Position numbers and translations under genes: made by a program. Below the pieces are notes generated by a model. It had not been told where the DNA came from. It did no database searches and worked only from the letters and a program-made list of their open reading frames with translations. Of a stretch of 64,000 bases of DNA, positions 60,057-64,000 are shown one piece after another. The DNA is taken from assembly GCF_016834655.1 (NCBI RefSeq), contig NZ_JAENHP010000022.1:62001-126000 (forward strand), read 5' to 3'. The stretch's first letter is position 1. Each line of letters starts with the position of its first letter. The DNA is from Paractinoplanes ovalisporus. GTDB taxonomy: Bacteria; Actinomycetota; Actinomycetes; Mycobacteriales; Micromonosporaceae.

Positions 60057-61112
60057 ATGACCGCTACCACCACCGCCAAGTCCGGGGTCCGCTCGGTGCC
60101 CGGCGCGCCGCTGCTCGAGCTCGAGAACGTCAAGATGCACTTCAAGACCAAGGGCGACGGGTTCTTCGCCCGCGGCACGAAGTGGGTGCAGGCCGTCGAC
60201 GGCGTCGACCTGACCATCTCGCCCGGCGAGACCGTGGGCCTGGTCGGCGAGTCGGGCTGTGGCAAGTCCACGACCGCCCGGCTGGTCACCCGGCTGCTCG
60301 AGCCCACCGGCGGCCAGATCCGCTACCAGGGCGTCGACATCGCGCACATGAACGAGCGGCAGCTGCGGCCGTACCGGCGCGAGATCCAGCTGATCTTCCA
60401 GGACCCGTACTCGTCGCTGAACCCGCGGCACACCGTCGGCACGATCGTCGGCACCGCGCTGCGCACCCACGACATGGTGCCCAAGAGCGGCGAGCTCAAG
60501 CGGGTGCAGGAACTGCTCGAGGTGGTCGGCCTCAACCCCGAGCACTACAACCGCTACCCGCACGAGTTCTCCGGCGGCCAGCGCCAGCGCATCGGCATCG
60601 CCCGTGCGCTCGCGGCCCGCCCGAAGATCATCGTGGCCGACGAGCCGGTCTCGGCGCTCGACGTGTCGATCCAGGCCCAGGTCATGAACCTGCTGGAGAG
60701 CCTGCGCAAGGAACTCGGCATCGCGTTCGTGTTCATCGCGCACGACCTCGGCGTGGTGCGGCACTTCTGCGACCGGATCGCGGTCATGTACCTCGGCCGG
60801 GTGGTCGAGGAGGGTCCGCGCGACTCGCTCTACGAGAAGCCGCAGCACCCGTACACCCAGGCCCTGCTCTCGGCCGTGCCCGACATCGGCGTGGTCCGGG
60901 GCGTGCCCCCGAAGAACCGGATCCGTCTGGTCGGTGACGTGCCCAGCCCGGTCGACCCGCCGTCGGGCTGCCGGTTCCGCACCCGCTGCTGGAAGGCGCA
61001 GGACATCTGCGCGACCGAGGACCCGGCGCTGATCGAGCGTGCCCCCGCCCAGCGGGTGGCCTGCCACTTCGCCGAGCCGCCGGCCGAGTCGATCCTCGCC
61101 GAGACGGCCTGA
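60057..61112 (+). CDS. Oligopeptide-type ABC ATP-binding protein (DppF)
   Basis: 351 residues. Walker A GESGCGKS (64-71), LIFQDPYSSLNPRHTVG, signature FSGGQRQR, Walker B IIVADEP, and an oligo_HPY tail (SGCRFRTRCWKAQDIC). Starts 12 bp after dppD with GAGGAA upstream. Confidence 0.94.
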   Translation: MTATTTAKSGVRSVPGAPLLELENVKMHFKTKGDGFFARGTKWVQAVDGVDLTISPGETVGLVGESGCGKSTTARLVTRLLEPTGGQIRYQGVDIAHMNERQLRPYRREIQLIFQDPYSSLNPRHTVGTIVGTALRTHDMVPKSGELKRVQELLEVVGLNPEHYNRYPHEFSGGQRQRIGIARALAARPKIIVADEPVSALDVSIQAQVMNLLESLRKELGIAFVFIAHDLGVVRHFCDRIAVMYLGRVVEEGPRDSLYEKPQHPYTQALLSAVPDIGVVRGVPPKNRIRLVGDVPSPVDPPSGCRFRTRCWKAQDICATEDPALIERAPAQRVACHFAEPPAESILAETA

Positions 61113-61114
61113 CC

Positions 61115-61747
61115 TTGGTCGCTCCACCGCCCAGCCGTCCCAACGTCTATCGCACCAGGGCCTACCGGGTCCGGCAGCGCTCGCTCCTCGCGCTGGCCGG
61201 GCTCGGCCTGCTGCTCGCCGGCTACGGCATCGGCCGCTGGCAGGAGTCCCCGGCCCCGGCCGCGGCCCTGCCCCCGGTCGCCTCGGCCCCGCCCGCGCCG
61301 TCGGAGACCCCGTCCGCGGTCCCGCCCACCAGCGAGCCGCCCACGCCGACGGTCTATCCGAAGCTGGAGCCCGAGGCGGCCGACGGCAACATCGGCATCC
61401 AGTCGCAGGCGACCGAGGACGAGGGCGGCGGCCAGAACGTCGGCTGGATCGCGAACGGCGACCAGCTGCGGTTCGACGACGTCGACTTCGGGCCGGTGGC
61501 CGCGACCAAGCTCGACGTGCGGGTGGCCGGCGACGCCGAGGGCGGGCGGATGGAGATCCGGCTCGACGGCGCGGACCAGGCCCCGATCGGGACGCTGAAC
61601 GTGACCCGTACGGGCGGATGGCAGAACTGGCGTACCGACCAGGTCGACATCACGCCGACGACCGGGAAGCACACGGTCTTCCTGACGTTCGCGCGCGAGG
61701 ACGGCAACGAGTTCCTGAACCTCAACTGGTTGCAGTTCGTCCACTGA
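61115..61747 (+). CDS. Membrane-anchored CBM6-like carbohydrate-binding protein
   Basis: 210 residues. One membrane helix (about 23-41) follows an Arg-rich N-terminus, then a Pro/Ala/Ser linker (about 47-82) and a beta-sandwich (about 84-210): LEPEAADGNIGIQSQATEDE, GWIANGDQLRFDDVDFG, MEIRLDG, HTVFLTFAR, FLNLNWLQF, the pattern of CBM family 6. The TTG start lies two bases after the dppF stop, so it is part of the transporter operon. It may capture polysaccharide at the cell surface. Confidence 0.75.
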   Translation: MVAPPPSRPNVYRTRAYRVRQRSLLALAGLGLLLAGYGIGRWQESPAPAAALPPVASAPPAPSETPSAVPPTSEPPTPTVYPKLEPEAADGNIGIQSQATEDEGGGQNVGWIANGDQLRFDDVDFGPVAATKLDVRVAGDAEGGRMEIRLDGADQAPIGTLNVTRTGGWQNWRTDQVDITPTTGKHTVFLTFAREDGNEFLNLNWLQFVH

Positions 61748-61764
61748 GCTTCGCCTGCGCATGA

Positions 61765-61790
61765 AAAAGCCGCGCTCTCGCGCGGCTTTT
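61765..61790. terminator. Bidirectional terminator
   Basis: AAAAGCCGCG/CGCGGCTTTT, 10-bp stem with loop CTCTCG; A-rich on one side and T-rich on the other, serving both convergent genes. Confidence 0.93.
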
Positions 61791-61791
61791 C

Positions 61792-62166
61792 TCAGGCGGC
61801 AGCTCCGGCTAGTTCGTGCTGCACCACCGGGATGTGGAGTGTCACGACTCCGTTGTCACACTGGGCCTCGAGGCGATCGGTGTCCAGGTTCTCGGACTCG
61901 CGGAGATCAACCTCGCGGGTCACCGGGGCGCTGACCGGAACACCGGTCTCACCCTCGGTCGCGCGTCGTTCCGCGCGGATGGTCAGGACGCCGGCGTCCA
62001 CCGAGACGTCGATACCGGCCCGGTCGATTCCCGGCAGGTCGATGTCGACATAGAAGGTCCCGTCGATCCGGTACGCGGCGAGGCGCGCCCCGGAACTGCG
62101 GGTGCTGTCGAACACGCGGCAGGTGAGCTGGTCGAGCTCACGAACCGTCGCGCCGTGAGGCGACAT
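61792..62166 (-). CDS. Small heat shock protein (Hsp20 / alpha-crystallin)
   Basis: A 124-residue holdase. Alpha-crystallin domain about 30-115: FYVDIDLPGIDRAGIDVSVD, GVLTIRAERR, and QCDNGVVTLHIPV (the conserved L-x-x-G-V/L-x-x-V block is partly changed). The C-terminal I-x-I tail is lacking, so oligomerisation may differ. GGAGGAA precedes the ATG. Ends at the shared terminator. Confidence 0.88.
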   Translation of the reverse strand: MSPHGATVRELDQLTCRVFDSTRSSGARLAAYRIDGTFYVDIDLPGIDRAGIDVSVDAGVLTIRAERRATEGETGVPVSAPVTREVDLRESENLDTDRLEAQCDNGVVTLHIPVVQHELAGAAA

Positions 62167-62303
62167 GGTGGTTCCTCCAGGCGGAGTTCTTCTCTGCTGG
62201 ACCCGCGCGGGGTGGGCCCGGGTCCGGTTATGACCAACGGAGATTCTGGCCCCCGGATTCCCGATTGGACATGACCGGCGTCACGATATGCCCTAATACT
62301 TCG

Positions 62304-62744
62304 TTACGATCTGTTGTCGTCGAGTCGAAAGTCGTCGAACTCGAAGCCCGGCGCCACGACGCAGCTGACCAGCACGTATTCCGTGCCCGCGGGCTCCGCG
62401 GCCTGCCAGACGCCGGCCGGGACGAGCACCTGCGGGTGGTGTCCCTCACCGACACCCAGAGTGACGGTGCTCTCCTCGGCCGGGTGCTCCCCGTCACCGC
62501 CGAAACGTAAGGTCAGCGGGCCTCCGGCGTGCCAGAACCACAACTCGTCCGAGCGCACGACATGCCAGGCGGACGTCTCGCCGGGCTGCAGCAGGAAGTA
62601 GATCGCGGTCGCGGCGGCACGCTCTCCGGCGTACCCCTCGGGGTGGAAGGTCTGCTCCGACTTGAACGTCTGCCGGTACCAGCCGCCCTCGGGATGCGGC
62701 TGAAGGTCGTACTGCTCGGCCAGGGGTGGACGCGGGGAAGTCAT
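62304..62744 (-). CDS. DUF985 cupin protein
   Basis: 146 residues, one cupin beta-barrel of DUF985: LQPHPEGGWYRQTFKS, IYFLLQPGETSAWHVVRSDELWFWHAG, LVPAGVWQAAEP, SCVVAPGFEFDDF. Some members act on nucleotide sugars, most are uncharacterised. ATG at 62744 chosen over 62753; GACAAT seven bases upstream could be a leaderless -10. Divergent from the ABC exporter. Confidence 0.85.
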   Translation of the reverse strand: MTSPRPPLAEQYDLQPHPEGGWYRQTFKSEQTFHPEGYAGERAAATAIYFLLQPGETSAWHVVRSDELWFWHAGGPLTLRFGGDGEHPAEESTVTLGVGEGHHPQVLVPAGVWQAAEPAGTEYVLVSCVVAPGFEFDDFRLDDNRS

Positions 62745-62761
62745 GAGATCCATTGTCCCGT

Positions 62762-62775
62762 GGGGGTTAACCCCC
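62762..62775. promoter_or_regulatory. 14-bp perfect palindrome, operator candidate
   Basis: GGGGGTTAACCCCC lies between the divergent cupin and ABC genes, just upstream of the cupin start. Perfect symmetry and position suggest a repressor site; the regulator is unknown. Confidence 0.5.
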
Positions 62776-62822
62776 GGCCCGGGGCGGCGGCTTTCCGGCT
62801 TCTGAGCGGTCGCCGCGCTGCC

Positions 62823-62828
62823 TAGCGT
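62823..62828 (+). promoter_or_regulatory. -10 element TAGCGT, leaderless start of the ABC gene
   Basis: TAGCGT ends seven bases before the GTG at 62836. Confidence 0.65.
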
Positions 62829-62835
62829 CGAAGAC

Positions 62836-63561
62836 GTGATCGAACTACGTGAGCTGACCAAACGGTACGGCGGCCGGGTGGCCGTCGACGCCCTGAGCGT
62901 CCAGGTCCGGCCGGGGGTGGTCACCGGCTTCCTCGGCCCGAACGGGTCCGGCAAGTCGACGACGATGCGGATGATCCTCGGCCTGGACGCTCCCGACCAC
63001 GGCGAGGCGCTGATCGACGGCGTCCGCTACGCGCAGCTGACCCGTCCGTTGCGGACGGTCGGCGCGCTGCTCGACGCCGGGGCGTTCCACCCCGGCCGCA
63101 GTGGGCGGGCACATCTGGCCGCGCTGGCCGCGAGCAACGACATCCCGGCCGCGCGGGTCGGGGAGGTGCTGCGCGTCGTCGGCCTGTCCGGTGCGGGTGA
63201 CCGGCGGGCCGGCACCTATTCGCTCGGCATGCGCCAGCGGCTGGGCGTCGCGGTGGCTCTGCTCGGCGACCCGGGGGTGCTGCTGCTCGACGAGCCGGTC
63301 AACGGGCTCGACCCGGAGGGGATCCGCTGGATCCGGGACCTGCTGCGCGGGCTGGCGGCCGAGGGCCGGACGGTGTTCGTCTCCAGCCACCTGATCGCCG
63401 AGATGGCCCTGACCGCCGAGCGGCTGGTGGTCATCGGGCAGGGGCGGCTGCTGGCCGAGACGACCGTGGCCGGGCTGGCCGCCGGCCACGACAGCCTGGA
63501 GGACGCGTTCTTCCGGCTCACCTCGCAGGCCACCGACTACCGGGGAACAGGAGTGTCATGA
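62836..63561 (+). CDS. ABC exporter ATP-binding protein (DrrA/BcrA type)
   Basis: 241 residues. Walker A GPNGSGKST, signature YSLGMRQR, Walker B LLLDEPVNGLDPEG, switch VFVSSHL. Group members export drugs, lipids or lantibiotics together with a small permease. The permease overlaps its stop (ATGA). Confidence 0.93.
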   Translation: MIELRELTKRYGGRVAVDALSVQVRPGVVTGFLGPNGSGKSTTMRMILGLDAPDHGEALIDGVRYAQLTRPLRTVGALLDAGAFHPGRSGRAHLAALAASNDIPAARVGEVLRVVGLSGAGDRRAGTYSLGMRQRLGVAVALLGDPGVLLLDEPVNGLDPEGIRWIRDLLRGLAAEGRTVFVSSHLIAEMALTAERLVVIGQGRLLAETTVAGLAAGHDSLEDAFFRLTSQATDYRGTGVS

Positions 63562-64000
63562 GACTCGCGGCCCGCATGGAATGGATCAAACTGCGCAGCG
63601 TGCGGTCGACGTGGTGGCTGGCGATCGGGGCGGTGGTCGCGATGGCCGCGGCCGGGGCCGGGGTGGGGCTCGGCTACCGGTCGCACACCCCGGTCGCCAC
63701 CGCGGCCCAGATCTTCAACAACAGCCTCGGCGGCGCCGTGCTGGCCCAGTTGCTGCTGAGTGCGCTGGGCGTGCTGATGGTGACCGGCGAGTACGGCAGC
63801 GGGACGATCCGCTCGACCCTGGCCGCGGTGCCCCGCCGCCGGACCGTCCTCGCGGCGAAGACCCTGGTGTGCGGCGGGTTCGCGCTGACCGTGGGGCTGG
63901 TGGCGAGCTTCGCCGGTTATCTGAGCGGGCAGCTGGCGATCCGGGGGACCGCCATCCCGGCCGCCGGCCTGGGCGACCCGGGAATCCTGCAGGCAGTCGT
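63558..64000 (+). CDS. ABC-2 type exporter permease, 5' part only
   Basis: 147 residues visible, cut by the window edge. N-terminal MRLAARMEWIKLRSVRSTWW and the motif VTGEYGSGTIRSTLAAVPRR are typical of ABC-2 permeases; three hydrophobic segments are visible. Partner of the upstream ATPase. Confidence 0.9.
   Translation, partial: MRLAARMEWIKLRSVRSTWWLAIGAVVAMAAAGAGVGLGYRSHTPVATAAQIFNNSLGGAVLAQLLLSALGVLMVTGEYGSGTIRSTLAAVPRRRTVLAAKTLVCGGFALTVGLVASFAGYLSGQLAIRGTAIPAAGLGDPGILQAV

Overview
The window is a contiguous piece of a very GC-rich actinobacterial chromosome. The F420-type luciferase-like oxidoreductase, the sortase-E style LALTG surface protein, an IdeR/DmdR-like iron box, cobalamin-riboswitch control of cobN and many leaderless TAnnnT promoters fit a filamentous actinomycete. 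The abundance of secreted CBM-bearing hydrolases suggests Micromonosporaceae (Actinoplanes-like); the family is an inference, the phylum is not. I see no rRNA, tRNA, prophage, insertion sequence or CRISPR array. I call 51 protein-coding genes, of which the first and last are cut by the window edges.

Layout. 1-15.4 kb is a mixed region: a GT1 glycosyltransferase end, an aldehyde dehydrogenase, a CAP-domain secreted protein, an M4 metalloprotease with a P domain, an XRE regulator, a methyltransferase/peptide deformylase pair, an iron-box siderophore-interacting protein with an MFS transporter, a sortase-E substrate, a secreted protein of unknown function, a roughly 650-bp GC-rich repeat field and a glycerophosphodiester phosphodiesterase. 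15.5-25.6 kb is one tightly coupled operon for import and breakdown of choline/glycine betaine: GMC dehydrogenase, ProV, a double-length ProW, ProX, dimethylglycine oxidase, monomeric sarcosine oxidase and a GbcA-like Rieske oxygenase. Together these take choline through betaine, dimethylglycine and sarcosine to glycine, apart from the betaine-aldehyde step and the Rieske reductase. 25.7-36.4 kb is an extracytoplasmic glycan locus: a secreted L-type lectin, then seven overlapping genes (GT2, GT4, a GT-C-like membrane protein, an unknown membrane protein, a flippase and two more GTs), facing a secreted GH5 enzyme. 36.7-44.4 kb is the anaerobic-type/CobG cobalamin block: cobIJ, cobH and cobG leftward, and riboswitch-controlled cobN rightward.

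44.4-54.2 kb holds an orphan FtsX-ectodomain-like protein, a GH16 glucanase and a DUF1996 protein that share a carbohydrate-binding domain, a LacI regulator and several singletons (SDR, TPR, double GNAT, truncated Hsp70, LLM oxidoreductase). 55.0-61.7 kb is an oligopeptide-type ABC importer (permease, binding protein, permease, two ATPases) ending in a membrane-anchored CBM6-like protein. The right edge carries an Hsp20, a DUF985 cupin and the start of a DrrA/B-like ABC exporter.

Three themes cut across genes. First, short tandem repeats are unusually common, both between genes (periods 14, 21 and 87 bp) and as in-frame expansions inside enzymes (polyserine in the aldehyde dehydrogenase, exact 18-bp units in three genes, 42-bp units in cobN). 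Second, at least eight genes have a TAnnnT-like -10 element 6-8 nt before the start codon and so are probably transcribed leaderless. Third, a GAGCGCTTT word lies upstream of both the GH16 and the GH5 genes, which makes the nearby LacI protein a candidate common regulator.
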